Translations under genes and position numbers: made by a program
Notes under the pieces: generated by a model
The model's input: the letters and a program-made list of their open reading frames with translations, nothing else
Databases searched by the model: none
Told to the model about the DNA's origin: nothing
In this document: positions 8,556-17,049 of the stretch, in pieces
Numbering within the stretch: the first letter of the stretch is position 1
How the letters are laid out: every line of letters begins with the position of its first letter
Assembly (NCBI RefSeq): GCF_001667505.1
Contig: NZ_LZHZ01000063.1
Coordinates: forward strand, 248,001 to 312,000
From: Mycobacterium sp. ACS1612
Lineage (GTDB): Bacteria; Actinomycetota; Actinomycetes; Mycobacteriales; Mycobacteriaceae
Length of the DNA stretch: 64,000 bases
Direction of reading: 5' to 3'

Positions 8556-8637
8556 GGTTACCGAGTATGGTCGGCGGCCCGCGGTCGGGACATGACAATT
8601 CTTGCTGCGTTGGCGGCTCACTAGACTCTGGTGCCCA

Positions 8638-9777
8638 GTGAGCGAATTCGATGCGTTGTGCGCCAACGACGGCGAACTGGGCCGGCTGCGGAGTTCTGTC
8701 CGCGAGTTCCTGGCCGCCGATCGCGCGCGGTACGGCTGGGAACCCGCCGTCGACTGTTGGCTGGCGAAATGGGACCCCGATTTCTCCGGCCGACTGGCCG
8801 ACGCCGGATTCGTCGGCCTGACGATCCCGACGGAGTACGGCGGTCGCGGGCTGGGCTATCTGCACCGGTACGTCGTCACCGAGGAACTGCTCGCACACGG
8901 TGCGCCCGTCGCGGCGCACTGGATCGCCGACCGGCAGGTCTCGCCCGCGCTGCTGTCCTACGGCACCGAGGAACAGCGACGCCGCCTGCTGCCGCGGATC
9001 GCCGCGGGGCGGCTGTACTCGGCGATCGGGATGAGCGAGCACGGCGCAGGCTCGGACCTGGCCGCCGCGCAGGCCAGAGCCACCCGCACCGACGGCGGCT
9101 GGGTGCTCAACGGGACGAAGGTGTGGACCAGCGGCGCGCACGTCGCGCATCAGATCGTCGTTTTGGCGCGAACCAGCCCGCTGGACCCGCAACATCGGCA
9201 CGCCGGCTTCTCGCAGTTCATTGTGCAGACCTCGGCGCCGGGCATCACGATCAGCCCAATCAAGTTGCTCAACGGCGAACACCACTTCAACGAGGTGCTC
9301 TTCACCGACGTGTTCATCCCCGACGAGGACGTGCTGGGGCAGATCGGCGACGGCTGGCACCAGGTCACCGCCGAATTGGGCTTCGAGCGCAGCGGACCGG
9401 AGCGGATCCTGTCCACCGCGACACTGATCTTCAGTGCGATCCGCGCGCTGGGCGACGTCGACGACGGCGTTGCCGCCGACGTGGGCGACCTTGTGGCGCG
9501 GCTGATTTCGCTGCGGCAGCTGTCGATCTCGGTGGCCCGCACGCTGGCCGACGGACAGGACGCGGCCACCAGGGCGGCGCTGGTGAAGGATCTGGGTACG
9601 CGCTTCGAGCAGGATTCCGTCGAACTGGTCGCCGACCTGCTCGACTATGTCGAGGAGCCAGAACCGTTGCGCGCGTTGGTGTCCGCCGCACGGGTGCATT
9701 CACCGCTGTTCACGCTGCGAGGCGGGACGAACGAGGTGCTGCGCGGCGTGGTGGCCAAGAGCATGGGGGCGCGATGA
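8638..9777 (+). CDS. Acyl-CoA dehydrogenase (FadE), first of an overlapping pair
   Basis: 379 residues from GTG 8638. Acyl-CoA dehydrogenase N, middle and C domains are all present. The FAD/substrate segment is SAIGMSEHGAGSDLAA, the middle-domain motif KVWTSGAHVAH, and the C-terminal flavin-binding motif FTLRGGTNEVLRGVV. It overlaps the next, shorter FadE-like gene by ATGA. Side-by-side FadE genes of this kind encode alpha2beta2 heteromeric dehydrogenases for sterol or branched side chains in mycobacteria, so a heteromer is likely. The substrate is unknown. Confidence 0.85.
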   Translation: MSEFDALCANDGELGRLRSSVREFLAADRARYGWEPAVDCWLAKWDPDFSGRLADAGFVGLTIPTEYGGRGLGYLHRYVVTEELLAHGAPVAAHWIADRQVSPALLSYGTEEQRRRLLPRIAAGRLYSAIGMSEHGAGSDLAAAQARATRTDGGWVLNGTKVWTSGAHVAHQIVVLARTSPLDPQHRHAGFSQFIVQTSAPGITISPIKLLNGEHHFNEVLFTDVFIPDEDVLGQIGDGWHQVTAELGFERSGPERILSTATLIFSAIRALGDVDDGVAADVGDLVARLISLRQLSISVARTLADGQDAATRAALVKDLGTRFEQDSVELVADLLDYVEEPEPLRALVSAARVHSPLFTLRGGTNEVLRGVVAKSMGAR

Positions 9778-10718
9778 GCGAGTTGACGCAACTGATCGAC
9801 GACCTGTGCAGCAGGTCGACCGGTGACGACCTGTGGCGCAACCTGGAGGACACCGGGCTGGCCCGGCTGACCAGCAGGCAGGACGCCGGGCCGGCGGACG
9901 CGGCGGTGGTGTTGTCCGGTTTGGCGAAACATGCTGCCGCCGTGCCGATTGCGGAGACGGATCTGCTCGCGGTGTGGCTTGCGGACACGGTCGGGCTGGC
10001 GGTGCCCGCGGCGGGACCGCTGACCGTGGCGATCGCCGACGCCACCGAACGCGACGGCCGCATCACGGGGACCGCCCATCACGTACCGTGGCCGACAAGC
10101 ACGGTCGTGCTGGCGGCACGGAGGTCCGGGGCATTGCACGTCGCGCTCATCGACGGGGTGGCACAGGGCTCCTTCCCGTTCGACATCCCAGTCGGTGACA
10201 CCCGCGTCGCCGACATCGAGGTGGCCGCCGAACTGACCCGGCGCGGCGCATGGGCGCGGTGCAACCAGATCGTCGGCGCGCTGGACGGGGCGTGCGCGCT
10301 CACCGTCGCGCACACCGCGGAGCGGGTGCAGTTCGGCCGCACGCTCAACAAGTTCCAGGCCGTGCAGCATTCGCTCGCCGCCATGGCTGGTGAGATCGAA
10401 CGCGCCCGCGCGGCAACGGCATTGGCAGTCGCGGCCGCGGCGGACCACGGCTTCGGTCATGCCGCGACCGACTATGCGGTGACGGTCGCAAAGGTGGCGG
10501 TCGGCCGGGCGGTCGATCCGGTGACGACGATCGCCCACCAACTGCACGGCGCCATCGGTGTCACGGCGGAACACCGGCTGTGGCTGTACACAATGCCTGC
10601 CCGTAGCTGGGTCGACGATTTCGGCACGACGGCGACCCATGCGCGGCGCCTCGGCCGGATGGTGCTGGCGGCGGCTGATCCGTGGGACGTGGTGGTCAGC
10701 TGTCCAGCACCTCGGTGA
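9774..10718 (+). CDS. Acyl-CoA dehydrogenase-like subunit, second of the pair
   Basis: 314 residues, shorter than a full FadE. The C-terminal helical domain is clear (ERVQFGRTLNKFQAVQHSLA and QLHGAIGVTAEHRLWLY), while the N-terminal region is reduced. It begins within the stop of the upstream FadE gene (ATGA), implying translational coupling and a fixed subunit ratio. This short-partner arrangement fits the second subunit of heteromeric mycobacterial FadE pairs. The 3' end overlaps the convergent nat gene by 23 bases. Confidence 0.82.
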   Translation: MSELTQLIDDLCSRSTGDDLWRNLEDTGLARLTSRQDAGPADAAVVLSGLAKHAAAVPIAETDLLAVWLADTVGLAVPAAGPLTVAIADATERDGRITGTAHHVPWPTSTVVLAARRSGALHVALIDGVAQGSFPFDIPVGDTRVADIEVAAELTRRGAWARCNQIVGALDGACALTVAHTAERVQFGRTLNKFQAVQHSLAAMAGEIERARAATALAVAAAADHGFGHAATDYAVTVAKVAVGRAVDPVTTIAHQLHGAIGVTAEHRLWLYTMPARSWVDDFGTTATHARRLGRMVLAAADPWDVVVSCPAPR

Positions 10719-11517
10719 TGCGCGCCGCCACGTCAGCGCGGTCGCCGAGGTCGGCCACGTCGATGCCGAAGCGGTCGGTCAACGCGGTGAGCACACCCGC
10801 CGCGGTGTCGAAGGTGATCTGCTCGGTGCCGTCCGCGCGGTGGATCGCCAGGTGACGGCCGCGCAGGTTGTACCTGGCGTCGTCCTGCACCACCGCGGCG
10901 GTCAGTCCGGTGACGAACCGCGACTCCGGATACGTTGACACATACCAACTTCCGACCTCGAGGTCGATACGAGGTTGCGGGCAAGTGGTGAACATGTACA
11001 GCGGTTGCCACGCGCCGCGAATCTGTGCCTCCAGTTGGTAGCCCTCTGCCCGCTGAGTAAGGCGGTACGGCTCGTGTCGCGTCTCCTGCACCGGTCCTGC
11101 CTCCAGCCGGATCGGCGAGGTCAGCGTCTGCCCGCCGAAGCCCACGTCGACCAAGAGTCGTCTGTCGCCCCCGGGCATGCTCACGCCCAGCACCTGGTGG
11201 GTCTGTGCGGGCAGCGGACCGTCAGGATTCGTCCAGACCACCCGACCCGCAAAACGTTCGACGCCGTAGCCCAACTCTTCCAGGACGTAGCCCATCAGCC
11301 CGTTGTGTTCGTAGCAGTAGCCGCCGCGGCGGCGGTGCACCAGCTTGTCGGTCAGGGCGGCGGCGCTGAGGTCGACGACGGGAATGCCGAGTAGCGGGTC
11401 GAGGTTCTCGAACGGGATGGCGCGGTTGTGTGCGGCCACCAGTGCGCGCACGGTGTCGATTGTCGGGTCTGCTGGGCCGCGGTAACCGATCCGGTCGAAA
11501 TAGGCGGCGACGTCCAT
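10696..11517 (-). CDS. nat: Arylamine N-acetyltransferase
   Basis: 273 residues from ATG 11517. The Cys-His-Asp catalytic triad is visible: Cys68 in RRRGGYCYEHNG, His107 in PAQTHQVLGV and Asp124 in LLVDVGFGG. Length and sequence closely resemble mycobacterial NAT, which transfers acyl groups (acetyl-, propionyl-CoA) to arylamines and hydrazines such as isoniazid. In M. tuberculosis nat sits with the hsa cholesterol-ring genes; here it stands next to an HD-domain gene, divergently transcribed. An upstream in-frame start at 11538 would add seven non-conserved residues. Confidence 0.95.
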   Translation of the reverse strand: MDVAAYFDRIGYRGPADPTIDTVRALVAAHNRAIPFENLDPLLGIPVVDLSAAALTDKLVHRRRGGYCYEHNGLMGYVLEELGYGVERFAGRVVWTNPDGPLPAQTHQVLGVSMPGGDRRLLVDVGFGGQTLTSPIRLEAGPVQETRHEPYRLTQRAEGYQLEAQIRGAWQPLYMFTTCPQPRIDLEVGSWYVSTYPESRFVTGLTAAVVQDDARYNLRGRHLAIHRADGTEQITFDTAAGVLTALTDRFGIDVADLGDRADVAARITEVLDS

Positions 11518-11571
11518 GCCGTCATCCTGCGACCTCAATACGGGTTGAGGTCAACCCGGTGCGACACTGGC

Positions 11572-12147
11572 GTGGTGGCCGCCCATCTGACTGAGGAACT
11601 ACGCGAGGATCTGCTGGCGCGGTGGTCGGAGACGCACCGCAGGCATCACAACGTGGCGCATCTGCACGAGATGCTCGACGCGATCGGTCAGCTCGCTGAC
11701 GCGGGCATCGAGTTCGACCGCGAGGCCGTGGAACTGGCGGCGTGGTTCCACGATGCGATCTACGACATCGGCCGCGACGACAACGAGGACCGCTCCGCGG
11801 AGCTGGCGCGCGATCTGCTGGCGTCAGCACCGATCCGCGACGAGGTGGCCCGGCTGGTGCTCGTCACCAAGACGCACAAGGTCGCCGATGAGGACGTCAA
11901 CGGTGCGGTGCTCAGCGACGCCGACCTGTCGGTGCTGGGCAGTGAGCCGATGCGGTACCTGGCGTATGCGCAAGCGGTCCGCGAGGAGTACGCCGCCGTC
12001 CCCGACGAGGTCTTCAAACCCGCACGGGCGCAGGTACTTTCGGCGCTACTCGATGGGCCGTTGTTTTACACCGCCGAAGGGCGGCAGCGGTGGGAGGAAC
12101 GCGCCCGCCGCAACATCGCGGAAGAGATCGCCACGCTGACGGGCTGA
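11572..12147 (+). CDS. HD-superfamily metal-dependent phosphohydrolase-like protein
   Basis: About 191 residues from GTG 11572 (GTG 11575 is equally possible). Metal-binding HD signatures are present: HHNVAHLHEML near residue 25, AAWFHDAIYDIG near 61, and a later SDADLSVLG aspartate. The set matches the predicted metal-dependent HD family represented by COG4339. The substrate is unknown. It is divergent from nat, with only about 54 bases between the starts. Confidence 0.8.
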   Translation: MVAAHLTEELREDLLARWSETHRRHHNVAHLHEMLDAIGQLADAGIEFDREAVELAAWFHDAIYDIGRDDNEDRSAELARDLLASAPIRDEVARLVLVTKTHKVADEDVNGAVLSDADLSVLGSEPMRYLAYAQAVREEYAAVPDEVFKPARAQVLSALLDGPLFYTAEGRQRWEERARRNIAEEIATLTG

Positions 12148-12157
12148 CCGCTCAACC

Positions 12158-12166
12158 TGTGGATAA
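12158..12166 (-). other. Single perfect DnaA-box 9-mer
   Basis: TGTGGATAA is the reverse complement of the consensus DnaA box TTATCCACA. It lies in the 60-base gap upstream of the SOS-controlled HNH gene. A lone box is not an origin; it may be chance or may link this promoter to DnaA. Confidence 0.35.
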
Positions 12167-12187
12167 CTCTCTGCAGTTGTCAGCAGT

Positions 12188-12203
12188 TCGAACTAGTGTT
12201 CGA
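12188..12203. promoter_or_regulatory. Mycobacterial SOS box (LexA operator)
   Basis: TCGAAC-TAGT-GTTCGA matches the mycobacterial LexA-binding consensus TCGAAC-N4-GTTCGA perfectly. It lies only four bases before ATG 12208 of the 13E12-family gene, so LexA would cover the transcription and translation start. SOS boxes ahead of 13E12-family genes are known in M. tuberculosis. Confidence 0.9.
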
Positions 12204-12207
12204 ACAC

Positions 12208-13584
12208 ATGAGGACGCGCGTCATACCTGATCCGGCGGCCATCGTCGCCGCGGTGGACCGGTTCGACGCGGCACAAGCCGAGTTGGCAGCGCTGTCCTTC
12301 GACGCGCTCAACGGCCCACAGGCATTGGCGATCAAAGACCGGCTGGAAACGGTCGCCCGCCGCCAATGCGCTGTCGATCACCGACTCACCGCGCAGCTGG
12401 TGATGCAGACCAGCCCGCGTGAATTGGGTGGAACGTCGTGGCCGGATGTGTTGTCCAACCGGCTACGCATCAGCCGCGCGACCGCCCGCCAACTGCTCGA
12501 TGAAGCAGCCGATCTCGGCCCCCGCACTGCGATTACCGGCGAGCCGCTGGCACCGGTACTGCCGAATGTCACCGCGGCTCAGGCCGCAGGAACCATCGGC
12601 ACCGACCATGTGCGAATCATTCGCCAGTTTTTCACCGACCTGCCTGACGCCGTTGATCCCGAAACCCGTCAACAGTGCGAAGCCACCTTGGCGAGCCTTG
12701 CGGCCGACCACACCCCGGACACGCTGCGCAAGGCCGCCGAGCGGTTAATGTCCCTCGTGCATCCGGATGGCGACTTCTCCGACGTCGACCGGGCCAAGCG
12801 CAGAGGCGTGGCCGTCGGGAAACAAGAGGCCGACGGCACCAGCACAATCACCGGTCGGCTCGACCCTGAAGCGAGGGCCACCTTCGACGCGGTCCTATCG
12901 AAGTTGGCCGCACCGGGGATGTGCCACCCCGACGACGAAACCCCTTGCGTGACAGGGACCCCCAGCCAAGAGCAGATCGACAACGACCATCGGTCCCAGG
13001 CCCAACGCAACCACGACGCGTTGAAAGCCATGGGCCGCATGCTCTTGAGCTCCGGCGAACTCGGCCAACACAATGGCTTGCCCGTGACCATCGTCGTGTC
13101 CACCACGCTGCAGGAACTCGAAGCGGGCTGCGGCCGAGCGGTCACCGCCACGGGAACGCTGCTACCCATGCCGACGGTGATCAGGATGGCCAGCCACGCC
13201 TATCACTACCTGTCAATCTTCGACAAGCGCACCGGTCGGGCGCTGTATCTGGGTCGGACTCGGCGGATCGCGTCGGCTGATCAGCGCATCGTGCTGTTGG
13301 CAAGGGATCGCGGCTGTACCCGCCCCGGTTGCACCGTCGCCGGGGCCAACTGCCAGGCACACCACGCGGTTGACGACTGGGCCCACAACGGCCAGACCGA
13401 CGTCGACGATCTCGCGCTCGGCTGCCCCAAGGACAACCGGGCCGTCAAGCCCGGTGGCTGGACGACAAGAAAACGCCGCGACGGCCGCACCGAATGGATC
13501 CCACCACCGCACCTCGACAGTGGGCAATCACGCGTGAACGATTACCACCACCCGGAGAACCTGCTGCGCCCGGACGGTGGCTAG
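12208..13584 (+). CDS. 13E12-family protein: DUF222 plus HNH endonuclease domain
   Basis: 458 residues. The N-terminal two thirds are the DUF222 helical region (RLRISRATARQLLDEAADLG). The C-terminal part is an HNH/zinc module: RDRGCTRPGCTVAG, then CQAHHAVDDWAHNGQTDVDD and LGCPKDNRAV. The last histidine often seen in HNH is replaced by Asp-Asn (KDNR), which also occurs in relatives. ATG 12208 is chosen over GTG 12196, because the latter lies inside the SOS box. Expression should be induced by DNA damage. These genes are repetitive and mobile-like in mycobacteria; their biological role is unsettled. The stop overlaps the next gene as CTAG. Confidence 0.9.
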   Translation: MRTRVIPDPAAIVAAVDRFDAAQAELAALSFDALNGPQALAIKDRLETVARRQCAVDHRLTAQLVMQTSPRELGGTSWPDVLSNRLRISRATARQLLDEAADLGPRTAITGEPLAPVLPNVTAAQAAGTIGTDHVRIIRQFFTDLPDAVDPETRQQCEATLASLAADHTPDTLRKAAERLMSLVHPDGDFSDVDRAKRRGVAVGKQEADGTSTITGRLDPEARATFDAVLSKLAAPGMCHPDDETPCVTGTPSQEQIDNDHRSQAQRNHDALKAMGRMLLSSGELGQHNGLPVTIVVSTTLQELEAGCGRAVTATGTLLPMPTVIRMASHAYHYLSIFDKRTGRALYLGRTRRIASADQRIVLLARDRGCTRPGCTVAGANCQAHHAVDDWAHNGQTDVDDLALGCPKDNRAVKPGGWTTRKRRDGRTEWIPPPHLDSGQSRVNDYHHPENLLRPDGG

Positions 13585-13904
13585 GGGCGCCCTCGCGACG
13601 GCGTCTGGTTCGCCACGCCGTGCCGCAGCGGAGTGCCAGGTTCGGCGGCGGTCGACTCGCTGACCGTAGAGCCGTGCGGCGTATGCGCGGCGCCCGGTGC
13701 TTTGGCCGGGTCGCCCGGCGACGGCTCAGCGCCATGGGTCAGCTCCCGCAAGCGGGCATGCAGCAGTTCCAGCACCGGGATGCGGTTGCCGTGAGACTCC
13801 TCGTGGGCGAAGAGACCTCGCAACTGTTGCTCGTCGAGGCTGCGGATGCGGTGCCGCAGTTCGGTCAGTGGCAGCTGGTCGTAATCCGGCAGTGGCAGAT
13901 CCAT
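13581..13904 (-). CDS. Small hydrophilic protein, DUF8129/lipid-droplet-associated-like
   Basis: 107 residues from ATG 13904. The N-terminal half (PLPDYDQLPLTELRHRIRSL, then DEQQLRGLFAHEESHGNRIPV) is a predicted helical module found in short mycobacterial proteins annotated as lipid-droplet associated. The C-terminal half is Pro/Ala/Thr-rich and low complexity. It lies 37 bases downstream of echA1 on the same strand, likely in one transcript. The family name is from recall; only the helical repeat-like pattern is directly visible. Confidence 0.65.
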   Translation of the reverse strand: MDLPLPDYDQLPLTELRHRIRSLDEQQLRGLFAHEESHGNRIPVLELLHARLRELTHGAEPSPGDPAKAPGAAHTPHGSTVSESTAAEPGTPLRHGVANQTPSRGRP

Positions 13905-13941
13905 GCCCACGGGTTGCCCGCCACGCCGCCCCGGAAAACCG

Positions 13942-14715
13942 TCAGGTGCCAGTCCACTTCGGTGCGCGCTTCTCGGCGAACGCGATCGCACCTTCCTTGG
14001 CGTCGTTGCTGCTGAACACCGGCATCAGAATCCGGGTCTGCTTGGCCCACATCTCATCGGGGCTCCAGCCCCGCGATTCGACGATGATCCGCTTGGTCGC
14101 CGCGACGGCCAGCGGCCCGTTGACCGTGACTCGCTCAGCGAGTTCGATCGCGGCGTCCAGCACCTTGCCGGGCTCGGCGAGCGCGTTGACCAGACCGAGT
14201 TCCAGCGCACGCTGCGCGGGCAGCCGATCGCCGGTCAACGCCAACTCCATCGCGATGGCGGGCGGGATGCGCTGTGGCAGTCGCAACAGTCCGCCGCCGC
14301 CGGCGACCAGGCCGCGCTTGACCTCCGGGATACCGAAGGCGCCGTCCGTCGACGCCACGATCAGATCGCAGGCAAGAGCCAACTCCATGCCACCGGCGAG
14401 TCCGAAACCTTCGACCGCAGCGATCAACGGCTTGACCGGCGGACGTTCGGTGAAGCCCATGCCACGGCCCTCGACCACCACGTTCTCGCCGCGTGCGAAG
14501 GCTTTGAGGTCCATGCCCGCGCAGAACGAGCCACCGGCGCCGGTGACGATGCCGACGGAAAGGCTGGGATCGTCGTCGAGTCGGTCGACCGCATCCGCCA
14601 AGCCCTGACTCACCGCGGCGTTCACGGCGTTCTTCGCCTCTGGACGGTTGATGGTGATGATCAGGATCCGGTCGCGCTGCTCGACCAGGACTACATTTTC
14701 GCTGTTGTCTGTCAC
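13942..14715 (-). CDS. echA1: Enoyl-CoA hydratase/isomerase (EchA1-like)
   Basis: 257 residues from GTG 14715. The crotonase oxyanion-hole motifs are GGSFCAGMDLKAF (about residues 61-73) and GFGLAGGMELALACDLI (about 104-120), followed by GIPEVKRGLVAGGGGLLRLP with Glu at the usual position of the second acid. It hydrates trans-2-enoyl-CoA in beta-oxidation or a related acyl-CoA pathway. Gene order next to the lipC/DGAT pair matches Rv0220-Rv0222, although three genes are inserted between them here. Confidence 0.85.
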   Translation of the reverse strand: MTDNSENVVLVEQRDRILIITINRPEAKNAVNAAVSQGLADAVDRLDDDPSLSVGIVTGAGGSFCAGMDLKAFARGENVVVEGRGMGFTERPPVKPLIAAVEGFGLAGGMELALACDLIVASTDGAFGIPEVKRGLVAGGGGLLRLPQRIPPAIAMELALTGDRLPAQRALELGLVNALAEPGKVLDAAIELAERVTVNGPLAVAATKRIIVESRGWSPDEMWAKQTRILMPVFSSNDAKEGAIAFAEKRAPKWTGT

Positions 14716-14739
14716 GCCGGTGATGCTAGCCCGACCGGT

Positions 14740-16107
14740 TCACGCCGGCGGCGACGCAGCCTCCAACTCGATCTCGGAAATGGCGGACCGGCTCTTACCG
14801 TCCGCCGAGCCCAGAGTGGAGATCCACACCACGACATTCGACACAGGTGCCGAGGCGCTCACCGGAATCCGGTTTCGCCCCGGCCGCATCGGCGTCGGTG
14901 CGGTGAGGTCGGTCGTGTCGGTCAGCGCCGCCGGTTGGTTGTTCGCGGCCGCCCGCACCTGCACGACGGTATCGGTGCTGTTCAGGTCGACGGTCACCGC
15001 GCTGATCGCGGTCGGTCCTGCCAGTTGCACCAACAGCCCGATGCCGGGCTTGAACTTCGGGAACGGTTCGGCGTCGTAATACGTGTCGGTCGACCAGGCG
15101 GTCGCCGGGTCGCCGTCGATCGCCGCCCCCGCCTCGGCGGGGCTGTCGGGCGAACCGCCAGGCGAGAACACCGCCGCCGCCGCAAGCGGCACCCGCTCGC
15201 CTGGCGCCGCCGCGCTGGTCAGCGCCCGCGGCGGCGGGGGCGCGACCGACGATGTGTTCAGCCCCAGTTTGTCGGTGTCGAGCCCGCCGGCGTCACGGTC
15301 CTCGTCGAGGATGCTGTTCAGGCTCGATCCCAGACCCGCGAGCGCGAGCGCGACGATCACCGCCGTCGTCACGAGGCCCAACCGCAACACCCCGCGACGC
15401 GCCGCGGCGGCCCGCTCGTCCGGTCCGAAGTTCCTGAAGGCCGCGTACTGGCCGGGCGGGGGCGTCGGCAGCGGCGGCATCACCCTGCCCCCGCCGACCT
15501 CGTCGTCGGTGGCCGCTCGCAGCAACGTCAAAAGTGTTGCAGCGCTAGCGATTCCGTCGTCTTCCTGATGCAGGCCCGCCAACGTGGTGGCGACCAGATA
15601 CGGCAACCCTGGCTCGCGGTTCAGCAGCACCCGCATCGCGTCGCCGATGCCGCGGAGGTCGGCGGCGACCGTCGCGTCCGGCAGTGTCGCGGGGAACGCC
15701 AGCGCCGCGTGGCCGTCGAGGCCGACGCGCACCCGCGCCGGGCAGTCCACCGACAGCAGCAGCCCGGCCCGGTGGGCGGCATCCGCGGCGGCGGCCAACG
15801 ACTGCATCGCGCTGGCGACGCCGATGGCCGATGGTGCGGTAGCCGCGATCTCCTCGAGGCTGCCGCCGTCGATCCACTCGGCCACTACGACGCCGAACCG
15901 TCCGGTGTAGAACACCTCGTTCACCGGCGCGAGGCCGGGCATGTCGACGCCTTTGAGGCGGATGGTTCGGGCGAGGATCTCGTGCACGAATTCTTCCGGC
16001 AGTGCGCCGTCGGGGTCGACGAGCGTCATCGCCACCTCGCGGCCCGTCGCGAGGTCGACAGCTCGCCAGAACTGCAGGGGCGGCCGCGCGCCGTGGCCGG
16101 CCACCAA
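14740..16107 (-). CDS. Stand-alone MviN-type pseudokinase with TM and discoidin-like domain
   Basis: 455 residues from TTG 16107. Residues 1-210 resemble the pseudokinase part of mycobacterial MviN (LQFWRAVDLATGREVAMTLV, then VVAEWIDGGSLEEIAA). No catalytic HRD or DFG motif is visible. One membrane segment follows (LGLVTTAVIVALALAGLG, about 240-257), then an external domain resembling F5/8-type C (discoidin) sugar-binding domains (AIDGDPATAWSTDTYYDAEP, with VTVDLNSTDTVVQVR). The MviN flippase domain is absent. The apparent N-terminus is too short: ATG 16148 reads MTTPGATVG and would join the kinase strand NGRYRLVAGHG only after a one-base shift near 16123. Confidence 0.75.
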   Translation of the reverse strand: MVAGHGARPPLQFWRAVDLATGREVAMTLVDPDGALPEEFVHEILARTIRLKGVDMPGLAPVNEVFYTGRFGVVVAEWIDGGSLEEIAATAPSAIGVASAMQSLAAAADAAHRAGLLLSVDCPARVRVGLDGHAALAFPATLPDATVAADLRGIGDAMRVLLNREPGLPYLVATTLAGLHQEDDGIASAATLLTLLRAATDDEVGGGRVMPPLPTPPPGQYAAFRNFGPDERAAAARRGVLRLGLVTTAVIVALALAGLGSSLNSILDEDRDAGGLDTDKLGLNTSSVAPPPPRALTSAAAPGERVPLAAAAVFSPGGSPDSPAEAGAAIDGDPATAWSTDTYYDAEPFPKFKPGIGLLVQLAGPTAISAVTVDLNSTDTVVQVRAAANNQPAALTDTTDLTAPTPMRPGRNRIPVSASAPVSNVVVWISTLGSADGKSRSAISEIELEAASPPA

Positions 16108-16210
16108 CCGGTAGCGGCCGTTCCCACGGTGGCGCCTGGCGTCGTCATTTGTCGACGTGGTAGCCCTGCATCAGCGGTTCTAAACCGGACGGCCGCTCAT
16201 GTACCCTAAC

Positions 16211-16224
16211 TAGAACACGTTCTA
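16211..16224. promoter_or_regulatory. KstR operator
   Basis: TAGAACACGTTCTA is a perfect 14-base palindrome that matches the KstR consensus TNNAACNNGTTNNA. It ends 17 bases before ATG 16242. KstR represses cholesterol-catabolism genes until a sterol-derived CoA thioester binds it, so the acyltransferase-fadD-lipase operon is predicted to be sterol-induced. Confidence 0.85.
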
Positions 16225-16241
16225 ATTTGAGGGAGACTCAG

Positions 16242-17045
16242 ATGGCGTCGACCGGCACGTCGCAGCTCACGAAGTGGGATCCCGAGCTCACCGAGCGCGT
16301 CATGGGCCTCACGCGGCCGTTCCTCAAACGCTACTTCCGCTCAGAAGTTCGCGGCCTGGAGTACATGCCGGCAGGCGGTGCGCTGCTGGTCAGCAACCAC
16401 TCCGGCGGGATGCTGCCGATGGACGTGCCGATCCTGTCGGCGCACTACTACGAGAAGCACGGCTACGACCGCCCGCTCTACACGCTCAGCCACGACATGC
16501 TGTCGGTGGGGCCGACCGGAGAGTTCTTCAAGAAGATCGGCTACATCAGCGCCAACCACGAGAACGCCGACGAGGCGTTGCGCTCAGGCGGCCTGGTGGT
16601 GGTGTTCCCCGGCGGCGACTACGACGTGTACCGGCCGACGTTCTCAGAGAACAAGATCGACTTCGGTGGCCGCACCGGGTACGTGAAGGCCGCGTTGAAC
16701 GCGGGCGTGCCGATCGTGCCGACGGTCGGCATCGGCGGGCAAGAAACGCAGATTTTCCTCTCCCGCGGCACCTGCTTGGCCAAGCGGCTGGGTCCGATCG
16801 CGCGGTTGGCCCGCACCAAGATCGTGCCGATCTCGTTCGGCTTCCCGTTCGGCCTGAGCCTGGTGATCCCGCCGAACATTCCGTTGCCCGCCAAGATCGT
16901 CATGCAGGTGCTGCCGCCGATCGACATCGTCGCCGAGTTCGGCGAGGACCCCGACATCGACGAGGTCGACGCCCATGTTCGGCACGTCATGCAGCGGGCG
17001 CTGGACGAACTGGCTGCGCAGCGCACGCTTCCCGTGTTGGGTTGA
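16242..17045 (+). CDS. Lysophospholipid acyltransferase family protein (Rv1428c-like)
   Basis: 267 residues, ATG 16242 after GGGAGA. The LPLAT core is recognisable. The acyltransferase histidine/aspartate block is NHSGGMLPMD, the substrate motif FPGGDYDVYRP and the later motif PIVPTVGIGG. The fatty acyl group is probably transferred from acyl-CoA to a lipid acceptor at the membrane. The operon acyltransferase-fadD-lipase corresponds to Rv1428c-Rv1426c of M. tuberculosis, which lies elsewhere in that genome. The KstR operator upstream agrees with sterol-linked control. Confidence 0.82.
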   Translation: MASTGTSQLTKWDPELTERVMGLTRPFLKRYFRSEVRGLEYMPAGGALLVSNHSGGMLPMDVPILSAHYYEKHGYDRPLYTLSHDMLSVGPTGEFFKKIGYISANHENADEALRSGGLVVVFPGGDYDVYRPTFSENKIDFGGRTGYVKAALNAGVPIVPTVGIGGQETQIFLSRGTCLAKRLGPIARLARTKIVPISFGFPFGLSLVIPPNIPLPAKIVMQVLPPIDIVAEFGEDPDIDEVDAHVRHVMQRALDELAAQRTLPVLG

Positions 17046-17049
17046 GATC

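Noticed and set aside
12158..12166. DnaA box as sign of a replication origin
   Set aside because: Only one box is present, without a cluster or AT-rich unwinding region or dnaA/dnaN neighbours.
12208..13584. Transposase or intact mobile element around the 13E12-family gene
   Set aside because: No terminal inverted repeats, target duplications or integrase are visible; only the DUF222-HNH gene itself is present.
13903..16209. A 768-codon forward open frame
   Set aside because: It covers echA1 and the pseudokinase gene on the opposite strand, and its product shows no domain pattern.
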